Of a DNA stretch of 64,000 nucleotides, positions 1 to 10,802 are shown one piece after another. The stretch comes from Choricystis sp. odSpoLacu1 (Eukaryota; Chlorophyta; Trebouxiophyceae): positions 1,054,001 through 1,118,000 of the forward strand of contig OY253650.1 of assembly GCA_958009055.1 (NCBI GenBank), in the 5' to 3' direction. The notes below the pieces were generated by a model that was not told the origin of the DNA, made no database searches, and saw only the letters and a program-made list of their open reading frames with translations. The position numbers and the translations under genes were made by a program. Position 1 is the first letter of the stretch, and each line of letters starts with the position of its first letter.

Positions 1-57
1 ATCGAGGGGTGGTGGTGGAAGAGGAAAAACGACTTCTTCTCTCAACCTTGCCACTCT

Positions 58-1898
58 TCACTCCTCCGCTTCGTCGCGGTCCACGGGGGCCCACGCCTTG
101 TGCATGCCCTTGTTGCGACGCAGCGCGGTCCACACGGCCGAGTTGCACTTGAAGCCGGAGCCAAACGCAATCTGCCACACGCGCTCGCCGCGCGCGACGC
201 CAGTCGTCGACTCGATGCGGGCCAGGATGTACCACACCGACGAGGACGACGTGTTGCCGTACCGGTACAGCGTGTCGCGGGAGGGAGCGACGGCGGCGGG
301 GGAGAGGCGGAGCTGCTTCTCCATCTCATCGATGACGCCGCGGCCACCAGTGTGGATGCAAAAGTGGTGGAACGCGGTGCCAAAGTCGGGGGTGTAGGGC
401 GCGATGGACTTGGCCTTGAGCAGTTTGCGCGTGACCAGGTTGGCCGCAAACTTGAGTTTCTCAGACAGCGGCAGCACCAGGGGCCCGAGCGACGTGATGT
501 TGGCTTTGAGGGCGTGGCCCGCGATCGCCATCAGGTCCTTCGACAAATGCACCCCCGTCTGCCGCGTGTCATCCTCCCGCTGGTACACGCACTGGTAGGC
601 GGGGTCGGAGGCGCCGATGTGGGTGCGCACGACGTGGGACAGCTCGTACTTGGCGACCGCGCGGTCTTGGCGCCGGTTGGATAGCAGGATGGCCGCCCCA
701 CCCACCCGGAATAGGCAGTTGGGGATGAGCATGGAGCGCTCATTGCCAAAGTACCAGTTCTGGGTGATGTTTTCGGTGGAGACAACCAGCACGCGGAAGT
801 CGGGGTAGGTTTGGAGCAGCTCGCGCGCCAGCGCCACGCTGATGACGCCCGCCGAGCACCCCATGCCGCCCAGGTTGTAGGCCACCACATTGCGCCGCAT
901 CTTGAAGTGGTTGATCAGCATGGCGGCGAGGGAGGGGGTGGGGTTGAACAGGGAGCAGTTGACGATGACGGCGTCGACGTCGGTTGGCCGCCACTTGGCA
1001 GCCGCCAGCGCGTCTTCGACAGCGCCAAACATCACCAGCTCAGCCTCCTCACGAGCCTTCTGCACGGTGGGCGACGGCGGCGTGGTGTGCATGGCGTCGG
1101 GCAGGTAGGTGTCGTCGCCCAGGCCGCCTTTCTGCGCCATCTTCTCCTGAAACTCCAGCGCTTTGGCGTCAAATGCGCCGCACGCGTGGGACAGCTCCAC
1201 AAAGCGTTGGCGCGTCATGCGCATGCGTTCCGGGGGTTTGTAGCACGCAAAGTTGACGAGGTAGACGTGGCGCGCGGCGCGGGGGGCCAGGTGGAGCAGG
1301 GCGAAGGTCAGGGCCAGGGCGGCGGCGGCGAGTTCGACCTGTGGAGGGATGGTGAGGGTGGGGGAGGAGGGAGCGTGTGGGTGTGGAGAGGGAGGAGGAC
1401 GTGGAAAGAGGCGGACCGCCGCGGGGTGGTTGGTCGGGGCACTCGCTTCGCGCGTGCGTGGCAACAAGCGGCTAAACGGGCGCCCTTCGCTCCCCCAAAG
1501 TCAGCGCCTCTGCCCCCCAGTCCCGCCCCAGCGCACGACCCCAAACTCGACAGCGGCAACAAGGCGGGGAGGCGGGCGACCGAGGCGGAGGGGGGGGCAG
1601 GGCGAGGCGCCAAAAATGCGCCTAGCAGGCATGTCTGGCCCCCCCAAAAATGTGCCTCCCTCGGCCGCCGCGCGGCACCCCCTTTGACGCCGCGACCCAA
1701 ACTGCGGGCAGCCCACACGTCGCCCACACACCCACGCTCCAAACGGACACGCCACAACCCCCCACAACTCTCACTCACCAAGCCCAGCGTGACGCGGCGC
1801 GCCTGCAGCGCACGCAGCGCGGCGACCGCGCGCGCCTGGCCGGCCGGCGTCGTCAGGGACGCCACCCACGTGGCGGCGGAGTGAGCCAGGTCAGACAT
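58..1898 (-). CDS. KCS: 3-ketoacyl-CoA synthase (plant FAE1/KCS type)
   Basis: Condenses malonyl-CoA with a long-chain acyl-CoA, the first step of very-long-chain fatty acid elongation in the ER membrane. Two exons: 1898-1779 and 1338-58, with a 440-base GT-AG intron in phase 0. The joined protein is 466 aa, usual for the family. A hydrophobic segment at about residues 41-60 is the N-terminal membrane anchor. The catalytic triad is visible: Cys201 in NLGGMGCSAG, His369 in FCIHTGG and Asn402 in YGNTSSSS. The family signature FGSGFKCNSAVW lies near the C-terminus. The start was chosen because the 40-codon first exon reads cleanly to a consensus donor. It is divergent from the GH5 gene. The synthase identity is secure; chain-length preference cannot be read from sequence. 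Confidence 0.95.
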
Positions 1899-2639
1899 TG
1901 ATTGGTGTGGTTTGGGGGGAGGGGGAGGGGGCACTCGGCACACACAGGCAAGAGGCGAAACGCACTGAGGGAAAAATTGAGGGTGACAGGAGCGCAACGT
2001 GAGTGTGCGTCAGATGGAGGGCGACCGCGTGGCCGCCGTCCCGGCTAGAGGCTGGGCAAGGGCAACCCCAACGCCTGGCGGGCAAGCATCGGGTGGCAGG
2101 AAGGGGTGGCAGGGGCAGGCGCGCGCCGTTGTGTTTGGCCCTGCGGCCCTATTACGTCGCAGCGCTGCACGCGCGTCTGAAAGCTCCCCGTCCGCCAGTC
2201 TCCCCACCGCGTGGTGCAGACAGGCATGCATATGCCGACTTGACTCTCGGAAGGAGGGTGGAGGGGCGGGGATGGGGGCGTCCCAGGCGCGAGCGGCGCA
2301 CCGGAATTGGGGGCCGACCGCGGGGCGTGGGGCGGGCCAAGGCCGCGTGGGTGAGGCAGGCGAGAGCGTGGCAGCTGCCGGGAGGGAGGGAGGGACTTAC
2401 CACAGGAGGGGGGAGCGGCGGCCAGAGGAGGAAGGGGCGCTCACGTTTTTGCAACGACAAGTGTGGGGTCGAGAGCGCTTTTGCGTTCTTGTTATTTTGC
2501 TCGCAACGAAACGACGCCAGTTGACGAGCCTTCCACCCCCCCAAACTCCCTCTCCCCACCCACCCCGCCCGCTCCCGGCGCCCCCCAAGGGCGCCCCCCC
2601 ACACACCACCGACCCACCACCGACACCTCTCCACACACC
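1899..2639. other. Intergenic spacer between divergent KCS and GH5 genes
   Basis: This 741-base stretch holds the two 5' flanks of divergently transcribed genes. Open frames on both strands have the arginine- and proline-rich composition expected by chance in GC-rich DNA. I see no conserved protein, RNA gene or repeat in it. Confidence 0.6.
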
Positions 2640-4874
2640 ATGCCCCTCCCCCGCGCCGCCCTGCTGGCCGCGCTGGTGGCGGCCGCGGTCGCCACCACCG
2701 CGCACGCCGCGGAGCGCGCGGGCGCGGCCGCCCGCGACGGCCCCACCCTGACCCCGCCCCCCACCTCCCGCACCGACCATCGTGGTGAAGAGGTTGAGGT
2801 TGATGGTGGCGGCGGTGGTGCTGCGGCCTCGCCGGCCGCCGCTCCAGCCACCGCCGCCGCCACGCAGGCGACCGCGCCGACCACGACCCCTCAATCCACC
2901 GACTTTGTGCGCGTGGTCGACGGCCGCTTCGTCGCAGGCTGCAACCCCTTCCACCCTACTGGCGCCAACGTGTGGGAGATGGTTGAAATGGGTTGCAACG
3001 CGCCGGTGCTCTGGGGCGCCTCCCTTCCCTCCCAACACCACCGCCCCCGCCCTGCTGCGTTCCATCTTTGAGACGGCGGCCGCCTCCGGCTTCAACACCA
3101 TCCGCGCCCTGGCGGTCGGTGTGGACAAAGAGTTTGCGCTGGCCACGGCGCCCGGGGTTTACTCGGAGACCGCGTTCCGCGGCCTGGATTACGCGATCGC
3201 CACTGCCGCGCACACTGGCCTGCGTCTGATTTTGGCCCTCACCACAAACTGGGGCGACACGGGTTCCGTTGACCAGTTTGTGGGCTGGGCGGGTGCCGGC
3301 GGCCACTCCTCTTTCTTCACCGACCCCCGCGTCCGCTCCCTGTACCTCGACCACGTGGCCGCCATCGCCAATCGGGTCAACACGATCACTGGGGTAGCAT
3401 ACAAAAACGATCCCACCATCATAGCATGGAACCTGATCAACGAGCCGCGCTGCACGGGGTGTGCGGAGGGGGCGGTCGCGTCCTGGGTGGCCGCCGTCGC
3501 CCTGTCCGTCAAAAAGCTGCTGCCTCGCCAGCTGCTGACGGTGGGGTCGGAAGGGTTTTACGGGCGGGGCGACGCCAACCGTGGCGCCAACCCGTCCAAA
3601 GCGGGCGCGTGGGCAGATAATGAGGGTCAATCGTTTCCGCGCGACCACGCGAGTGACGCCATTGACTTTGCTTCCATCCACGTGTGGCCCAACAACTGGA
3701 AAGAAGCTCCGTCGCTGGAGGAAGTCATCGCCTTTCAAACGCGCTGGATTGACGCCCACATCAACGACGCGGCGACGCTGGGCAAACCGTTGCTGCTGGA
3801 AGAGTTTGGAGCGTGGCTGGTCAGTTGTGGTTGTGTGTTGTGTGTGTGTGGGTGGGGTCACGAGAGAGGCCGCCTTGTGTTTTTTGGCTGAGGAGGAGGG
3901 GCCGAGTGAGAGAGAGAGTGGTCCGACGTCGAAACGACACTCCCCTCCCCCGACCACCCCTCCATCCACACCCCCCTCCCAACACACAGAAACCCGACGG
4001 CGTCTCCTCCCTCGACACCCGCAACGCTCTCTTCACCGCCGCCACCAAGCAAGTCCTGGCGTCCGCGTCCACGGGTGGCCCTCTCCAGGGGCTCTTGTTT
4101 TGGTCGTGGCTCGAAGAAGGCAGCGAAGCCCCCCGTTCGGAAGGTGGCGACCGCGGCCTGTACGGCGTGCGCCCCTCGGACACCGCGTATGAGATTGTGG
4201 CGTCGTCCGTCCGCTCCCTGTCCGCCCTGCCTCGCGCGCCAGTGGGTGGCTGCGTGTTGAAAGCGGACGGCCGCGCGCCCTCAACCGTCGCTGGCCCCTG
4301 CACCCTGTTCCAGGTGCGCGGCCTGCCCGGCACCGGGCGGGAGGGGCCTGGCTGCGCCCTGGACATCGATGAGTGCGCGCGCGGCACGCACGACTGTGGG
4401 AGTTGGGCGGGTGCAGTGTGCGCCAACACGGACAGCGGGTTTCGCTGCGCGTGCCGCTGGGGGTATGCCGCCTCCGACGACGGGTGCACCCCGACCCCCG
4501 CCCTTGCCACCGTGACGGCCGGCTACGAGAGCGATGGACCGTCCCGCCGCGCGTGCTCGGGCGGGGACCCGCTGCCGTACCCGGTGGCTGCCCCCGGCGC
4601 CGCGCCCGCCGCCAACACGACGCAGGCCCGCCAGGAGCCCGCCCGGTCGGTGACTCTGGACGAGTGCCTGCAAGCGTGTGAGTCTGCCCCCGGGTGCGCG
4701 GCGGCCGACTACAACGAGAGACGCGGGCGGTGCCTCCTGCGCGCGGTGGGCGGGACTCGGCGCACCTGCATCGATAGTGAGGTGTTTGTGGCGGAAACCG
4801 ACCAAAGCATGGTGCCGATGCGGTTTTCGGATGGCACGTACGAGACGTTCTTCCGCAAGGGTGGCGTGGTGTGA
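2640..4874 (+). CDS. Secreted GH5 endo-beta-mannanase with EGF and PAN-like C-terminus (one frame break)
   Basis: Predicted mannan endo-1,4-beta-mannosidase of the GH5_7 type. A signal peptide covers about residues 1-23 and is followed by a low-complexity linker. The catalytic domain spans about residues 85-440, with the acid/base Glu in NLINEPRC (about 267) and the nucleophile Glu in LLLEEFG (about 387). Exons are 2640-3819 and 3990-4874, with a phase-0 intron of 170 bases. After the catalytic domain come a calcium-binding EGF-like module (DIDECARG through CACRWGY) and a cysteine-bearing PAN/apple-like module (TLDECLQACESAPGC). The reading frame shifts by one base within about 3018-3035, in a C/T-rich run between conserved GH5 segments. 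This looks like a sequencing indel, because similarity continues on both sides. Full length is about 687 aa. The C-terminal modules suggest an extracellular or cell-wall role. Confidence 0.85.
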
Positions 4875-5113
4875 GAATGGAGAGAAGAGAAGAGAGAGCG
4901 CGAAAGAAATGAACAAAAAACGGCGGCGACCCTTCCCCACCCCGCCCTCTGTGATCCCCACCCAAAACGCACGCGACTCCTCCCCCAGCAAGGAAAAAAC
5001 AAAACAAGAGAATTTGGTTTTGCACACACCCCAAAAAACAAAGCAGAAAGAAAGGCAGTGCGTTTTTTTGTTGTTGTCTCACCTCACCCCCCCCCCCCCC
5101 CCTCCCTCTCTCC

Positions 5114-8100
5114 TCACTGACACTGCAGCTCCAGCCTCGGCACAATGTTCATCGACTGCAGCTCCTGGAACAGCAGCTTGGCCGCGTACGGCAGCTTGAG
5201 CGTGGCCATGGCATCCGGCGGGCACGCGCGCACCGGGCCGCCGCGCGCTTGATCCCGCCCGCCCCCCGACGATGAGGGGCAGCGCGCGCACCGCGCGCCG
5301 CCGTCCCAGTACCCCAGGAGGCCGCACCCGGTGCAGACGTGTGCATCGAATGCATCAGACGACAGCATCAGGCGCTCGAGCAAGAGAGACGACGCACCAT
5401 AGGCAATCAAACAGTCGCGCTCCATCTCGCCCAGGCGCAGGCCACCATCCCTCGACCGCCCCTCGGTCGGCTGCCGCGTCAGCACGACGCGCGGCCCGCG
5501 CGCGCGCGCGTGCACCTTGTCCAGCACCATGTGCTTGAGTTTCTGGTAGTAGACGGGGCCCGTGAACACGGCGGCACCCAGGGGGGCGCCCGAGGTGCCT
5601 GAATAGAGGACGTCTTTGCCGGAGTACGAAAAGCCGGCCGCCACGAGCGCGGCGCCACACTCGGCGGCCGGGTCGGCCAGGCCCGTCGCCTCCCCAAACG
5701 CGGTACCGCGCCGGATGCGGCCATCCAGGGCGGCTGCCTTGGACGCGATCAGCTCGATCAACTTGCCGACCGTCATGCGGGAGGGGAAGCCGTGCGGGTT
5801 CATGACGAGGTCGGGCACGATGCCGCGCTCGGAAAACGGGAGGTCGCTTTCGGGCACAACAGCCCCCACCACCCCCTTCTGGCCGTGGCGCGAGGAAAAC
5901 TTGTCCCCCAGCTCGGGGCGGCGCACGTGGCGCACGAGGACCTTGGTGACGAGGTGGCCGTCATCGTTGCGAGTGAGAAGGACGCGGTCGACGACGCACC
6001 CGCCGCCCGGGGGGCCGCGCCACGTGGCGGGCGACGGCTTGTAGGCTGCATCGGGGGCCGCGGCTGCCCCACCAGACGCGGGCACATAGTCCTTGGTGTT
6101 GATGGGGACTTGCTTGTTCAGCAGGACGTCGCCGTGGCGCACCGACTCGCCGACGCATGCGATGCCGTCGGCGTCTAGAGCGCGCAGCCTGCCCGTCGGC
6201 CGCGCGGCGGACGCGTGGCTGCCTGCACCCTCCCCCTCGTGCCCCGGCGGCGGGGGCGGAGGCACCACCCGGTCCGCGGTGCGGTTGTTGTGCTTGCGCA
6301 GCACGGTGGCATGCTTGCGCAGGACGACGCAGCGGCCGAAGCCGCGGTTGAGGGAGGCAGCGTTTAAGACGACAGCGTCCTCAATGTCGTGCCCTCCATG
6401 CGAGGCGACGGCCACGATGGCGTTGTGGCCGGCGCCGAGGCGGTCGAAGCCAACCAGGGACACGGTGGACGTGGTGACGAGGGGTTTGTGGGGGTAGGCC
6501 AAAAGATATAAAAGTGTGTCCATCCTGTGGTGCTGGTTGAAGCCGGCCGCCCCCATGGCCTGCTTGCCCATGGCGCACTGGTACGTGTTGCGGGGGGATT
6601 GGTTGTGGTGGGGGTAGGGGATCAGGCCGGCGACGACGCCGAGGAGGGTGCAGGGGTCGACCTCGAGGTGGGTGGTACCGCGGCCGCACGCCGACTCGTC
6701 GAGTGCCACCAGTGCATCGTTTTCTTCATTGACGTCCAGAAACTCCACGATGCCGCTGCGCAGGAGGTCGCCAAACGATGTGGTGCCTGCGCGGACGGCC
6801 GCCACGTGGGCGTCGGTGAGGCGGGGGGCGCCGTCGTCGCACACAACGAGAGGGCGGCACACGCGACCGCCATCGCACGCCAACGCCACGCCGCCCACGC
6901 CGCCCGCCACCGACACAAACTGGCCCACGCGCCCCGCGCGGCGCAGGGAGCGCAGGTCGGCGACGAGGCGGGAGGGGTGGGGGTGGACGCCGAGGAGCGC
7001 GCCGTTTAAAGTCACCGCCGCGGCGGTGGGTGCATGCAGCTCCCCCCCCGTCAACCCGTCCGCGGGCACCACGCCCAGGTCCAACGCCAGGGACGCCAGC
7101 GCTGCTTCATCCGCGTCCGTGGTGACGTGGGCGGCGAGGGCCAGGTTTTTGACGAGGCCGCACGACTCGCCCTCGGGCGTGTCGGCCGGGCACAGCACCC
7201 CCCACTGCGACGGCTGCAGCGCCCTCGGCCCCGACACTTTGCGCGTCTTTTCAAATTGACTCGTGATGCGCGTCATCATGCCCAGGGCCGCCATGAAGGA
7301 CAGGCGGTTGAAGACTTGGGTGACGCCCTTGCGCTCCATGCGAAACCGGCGAATGGTCCAGTTGCCGGACGCGATGGCCGCCTCCACGCCTGCGGTCAGG
7401 GTGTCGGTGCGCAGCAGTTTGGCGGCATCGAAGGCGCCCGCGCGCGACGCTTTGGACAGGGCGGCGTCCGCCTGGCGGCGCAGGTCGGCGTTGAGTCGTT
7501 TGAACAAGTCTTCAAACAGCAGGCCCAGCAGGCCGCCCGCCAGCTCCAGCCGCTTGTTGCCGTAGTAATCGCGGTCGTCGATCAGAGACGGGTCGCGCAG
7601 GGCGGCCAGGGCGCGGCGGGCCATGAGGGCCACGTACCGCGCTTTGGCCCGAAAATCGTAGCGCACCACGGGCACGTGGCACACCACCACGTGGGCCAGG
7701 ATGTCGCGCGCGTCGTCGGCGCGGGAGCGGGTGCGGCGCGGGGGGGGGGCGCCGGTGGCGGCGGCTGCGGCAGCGGCGGCGGCCGCGCCGGGGGCAGGCG
7801 GCGGCGCGCCGGGCACGTTGCCGCTGCCACCCGGCCCACGCCCCGTCTTGACTTTGGCGCCCAGCGCGTCCAGGGCGTCCGCCTGGGTGCGTACGCCATC
7901 CCGCCGCGCGTCCCGCAGGGAGGGCAGGAGGAGGGGCAGCATGGCAGACTCTGCGCCGACGAGCGACACGATCTCTTCATCGCTTTCGACCCCCATAGCA
8001 CGGAGCACCACCACCACGTTGACGTCGTCCACGAACGCATTGTGGCGCAGGCAGGCGCGCCCCCCGCGCAGCACGATGGCGGTCTTGGACTTGCGTTCGT

Positions 8101-8894
8101 GGGTGGAGGAGGTGACGGTGGCGGTGGGCAGGCCAGACGCGTCGACGTCGACCAGCACGCGGTTTTTGGACAGCTGCTCCTGCATCAACACCACCTTCTC
8201 CGCGCCACGCACCACAAAGTAGCCGCCCGGGTCCAACGGACACTCTTTCATGGCGGCCAGCTGGGCGTCCGTCTTGCCGCGCAGGACGCACCTGTCGGAG
8301 CGCAGCATGATGGGCAGGCGGCCGACCAGTAGCGCGCCCTCACCCGGGCGCTTGCCTTGGCGCACGACAATCTCGCGGCCACGCGTGTACTCCACATCCA
8401 CGGACACGGGGGCGGCGTACGTCATGTCCCGCAGGCGGCAGGCGTGGGGGGTGACGTCTTCCGTGACGTACTCCTCCTCGACGCAGGGTGCGCCGACGTG
8501 GACGTCGGTGTAGCGGAGGTACCAGTTTGGGTCGGCGTCACAGGTGACGCGTTCATTGCCGCGGGCGCGCACGATGTGCTTGATGTCGCGGTTGATGAAG
8601 GCGTCGAAGGACTCGATGTGCTGGCGCACGAGGCCGCGGACCTGAGGAGGTGGGGAGGTGGGGTGAGCGCGCGTTTTTGGTCGACGGCTAGCCGCGAGTG
8701 TCCTCATTTGCTCCCTCTCTCTCTCGCCCCCCCACCTCCCCCATTCTCCTCACCTGCAAAAACGCGGGCAACAGCTCATACTTGTCCTTGATGGTTAAAG
8801 GCGCCGCCAGCTTGTCCGGCCCCAGCGTCCCCAGCGCGGCCGCCACCGACGCGGGCGTCAGCACGGGCGGCGCGTCGACCGCGCCGGCCGGCAT
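5114..8894 (-). CDS. RPC2: RNA polymerase III second-largest subunit
   Basis: Beta-like subunit of RNA polymerase III, which transcribes tRNA and 5S rRNA genes in the nucleus. Exons are 8894-8754 (47 codons) and 8641-5114, with a 112-base phase-0 intron. The joined protein is 1222 aa, somewhat longer than typical (about 1130) because of an alanine/proline-rich insertion near residues 300-350. Diagnostic stretches include TPHACRLRDMTYAAP, ECPLDPGGYFVVRG, the active-site loop GDKFSSRHGQKG and a C-terminal zinc ribbon (CTGC and CARC pairs). The RPC2 rather than RPB2 or RPA2 assignment rests on the N-terminal pattern from LLPAFLQ to ESFDAFINRDIKHIVRA and the ending MNIVPRLEL. It is convergent with the GH5 gene and divergent from the plastid-targeted gene at 9142. 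Confidence 0.95.
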
Positions 8895-9141
8895 TTGGGG
8901 TGTTGAGGTGCGCCGGCTAGTGTGTGGGACGTGTGTCACACTCCTGGCACGCCGCACGCGCGTTGTGTGTGGCAGACGCACAGGCGGCGCTGTGCGTTTT
9001 TTTCCTTTTGTGTCTCGAAAACACTCTCTCGACGGTCGACGCATGCGAAGCGAGCCGTCGCCTCTTCTCTCCGGCGCTCTCCACACCCCCACACGCCCCT
9101 CCGACAACCACGACACACCATCACGTACCCTTGCCCACAAA
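8895..9141. promoter_or_regulatory. Shared divergent promoter region, RPC2 and 9142 gene
   Basis: Only 247 bases separate the two start codons, so both promoters must lie here or in the 5' exons. I see no TATA box or clear factor site. The role is inferred from gene arrangement. Confidence 0.45.
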
Positions 9142-10452
9142 ATGCGCGCCCCGGCGCTGCGCCCGCTGACCGCGCGCGCGCCTACGCGCGGCGGCCGGCC
9201 GCCGCGCCGCCCCCACCCCGCGGCCGCCGCCTCGGACACGCCGCCTCCGCCTCCGCCTGATGAAGGCGCCACCAACAACGACACCATCCCCACCCTGCCG
9301 GACCCGCCGCGCCCGTGGGATTCCTTGGTCCCAACACTCGACCAGATGTCCGAACCCGACTGGCCCTCCCACGTGCGCGACTGGACCGTCTTCTGGACGG
9401 TGGTGCGCGAGTGGAAACACTTTGTGGATGGTGTGGACAAGGGGCCGGCCAACCGGCGGGAGCGGGACGCCCCCGCGCTGCGTGCGCGCGCCACCTTGGA
9501 CGACGCTCTCCGCCTCGCCCCCCCCTCCATCGGTGCAGGGCGCGAGTGGTGGGGCGACCCGTTGTACGAGCATGCAGAACGCGTCGAAGACGCCCTGCTG
9601 GCGGTGTTGGGAGAGTTGGGCGAGTTGGCGGAGGCGGGGGTGCCCCTGCCTGCCGATTTGAGGTCCGTGTTTGGCGCTGCAGTCGAAGCGTACGACTGGG
9701 TCCCCGTCGCAGACGCAGCCTCCGCAGGCCCCATGACTCAGGCCTACGTCTACACCAACGAAGACGGCGAGGAGGAGAGCGTGCTGGTGGACGTGCAGCC
9801 CCCCCAGAAACGGCGGTCGCGCCGCAACAGCGATGCGTCCGTCCCAAAATTCCGCAAGTGGGTCCCCTCCCCCGCCTACGCCATGGAATGGAACGATGTG
9901 GAGCTTCGCGCGTGGGCGGAGAAGCGCAAGTGGCACGTGCGGACGGATGAGGAGTTTGCCAAGGCACAGGAAAAGGTGGGCGCGTTTCACCACGCCAACG
10001 TGGATGAACTCACAGACGCCCGCATGGCCCGTAAATCGTTTGGTGGCGCTCTAGGACGGGACATCACATTCAGGACGAGGCTGAGCCACGCCGAAATCAT
10101 GGATGTCGTGACGAATGAAGGGCGGAACGTGCACCCCGACCGCGTCCCTGTCGACACCGTCCCCCCCTCCAAAAACGTCGACTACTGGGAAGAGGGCGTC
10201 CACTACCACCGCGGCATGGAGCACGTGGCCGCGGTGGCGGGCCGCCTGGCGGATGAGGGCGCGTTCCCTCGGTATGACGACGTGGGGGACGCCGACGCCG
10301 AGACCGACACCGACGACGACGACGGCGCGAGCGGCGTGGCCGCCGCCCTGGCCCCCGTCGGAGCGGGCGCGTCCGCCACGCTGGCCGAACCCTTTGCAGA
10401 CATGGACGATGAAGAGGATGGGGGGGATGAGTTGGGGTTGGTGCTGGATTGA
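9142..10452 (+). CDS. Predicted plastid-targeted acidic protein, function unknown
   Basis: Single-exon protein of 436 aa. The N-terminus (about residues 1-35) is rich in Arg, Ala, Pro and Thr with no acidic residues, like a plastid transit peptide. The middle has a tryptophan-rich region (WPSHVRDWTVFWTVVREWKHF) and a segment around WNDVELRAWAEKRKW. The C-terminal 60 residues are highly acidic. I do not recognise the family with confidence. The acidic tail and the ELRAWAEKRKW-like segment make a plastid transcription-associated protein such as HEMERA/pTAC12 worth testing, but this is only a guess. The start is the first Met after the divergent promoter and gives a plausible targeting peptide. 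A 22-base perfect palindrome (9186-9207) lies in the transit-peptide codons. Confidence 0.6.
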   Translation: MRAPALRPLTARAPTRGGRPPRRPHPAAAASDTPPPPPPDEGATNNDTIPTLPDPPRPWDSLVPTLDQMSEPDWPSHVRDWTVFWTVVREWKHFVDGVDKGPANRRERDAPALRARATLDDALRLAPPSIGAGREWWGDPLYEHAERVEDALLAVLGELGELAEAGVPLPADLRSVFGAAVEAYDWVPVADAASAGPMTQAYVYTNEDGEEESVLVDVQPPQKRRSRRNSDASVPKFRKWVPSPAYAMEWNDVELRAWAEKRKWHVRTDEEFAKAQEKVGAFHHANVDELTDARMARKSFGGALGRDITFRTRLSHAEIMDVVTNEGRNVHPDRVPVDTVPPSKNVDYWEEGVHYHRGMEHVAAVAGRLADEGAFPRYDDVGDADAETDTDDDDGASGVAAALAPVGAGASATLAEPFADMDDEEDGGDELGLVLD

Positions 10453-10802
10453 AGGGAGAGAGAAAGGAGGTGGGGGGTCGTGGAACGAGACACAGACCAA
10501 AAAACTTCTCTCAGACTTTGTTTAAACTGAAAATCACGTTCCTTTTTTTCTTTGTGCTCGCTTTGTGTGTGTATGTGTGCGTGTGTGTGTGTGTCTCCAC
10601 CAACACGCCGGCCGGCTCTCAAGGCGTGTGTGGGGGGGGGGGAGAAGAACAAAAAACAAGAAGCGACCGAGCGGGCAGTCGCTCTCACACCCGAAAGAAC
10701 GCGTGGGTGCAGAGGAGCCAGAAAACGCGCCCCTCCCCCGACGCCCTCTCCCCGGCGGGGACACTCTCCCCCCACCCCCCCGTGTGTGCACACAGCACAC
10801 AG
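10453..10802. other. Intergenic region upstream of the 10803 gene
   Basis: 350 bases with a short GT-rich tract near 10565-10592 and a G run near 10632. No gene or RNA is visible; it probably contains the 3' UTR of the upstream gene and the promoter of the next. Confidence 0.5.

Noticed and set aside
1600..1670. Two near-identical CCAAAAATG(C/T)GCC motifs in the KCS intron, E2F-like on the minus strand
   Set aside because: A match to a short consensus in a 440-base GC-rich intron is expected by chance, and KCS is not a typical E2F target.
98..1884. Long open frames on the plus strand across the KCS gene
   Set aside because: They are antisense shadows. The minus strand encodes a complete KCS with all catalytic residues.
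6527..8332. Plus-strand open frames of 160 and 432 codons within RPC2
   Set aside because: Composition (His, Gln, Arg, Val rich) is typical of the reverse complement of a GC-rich coding exon; RPC2 is intact on the other strand.
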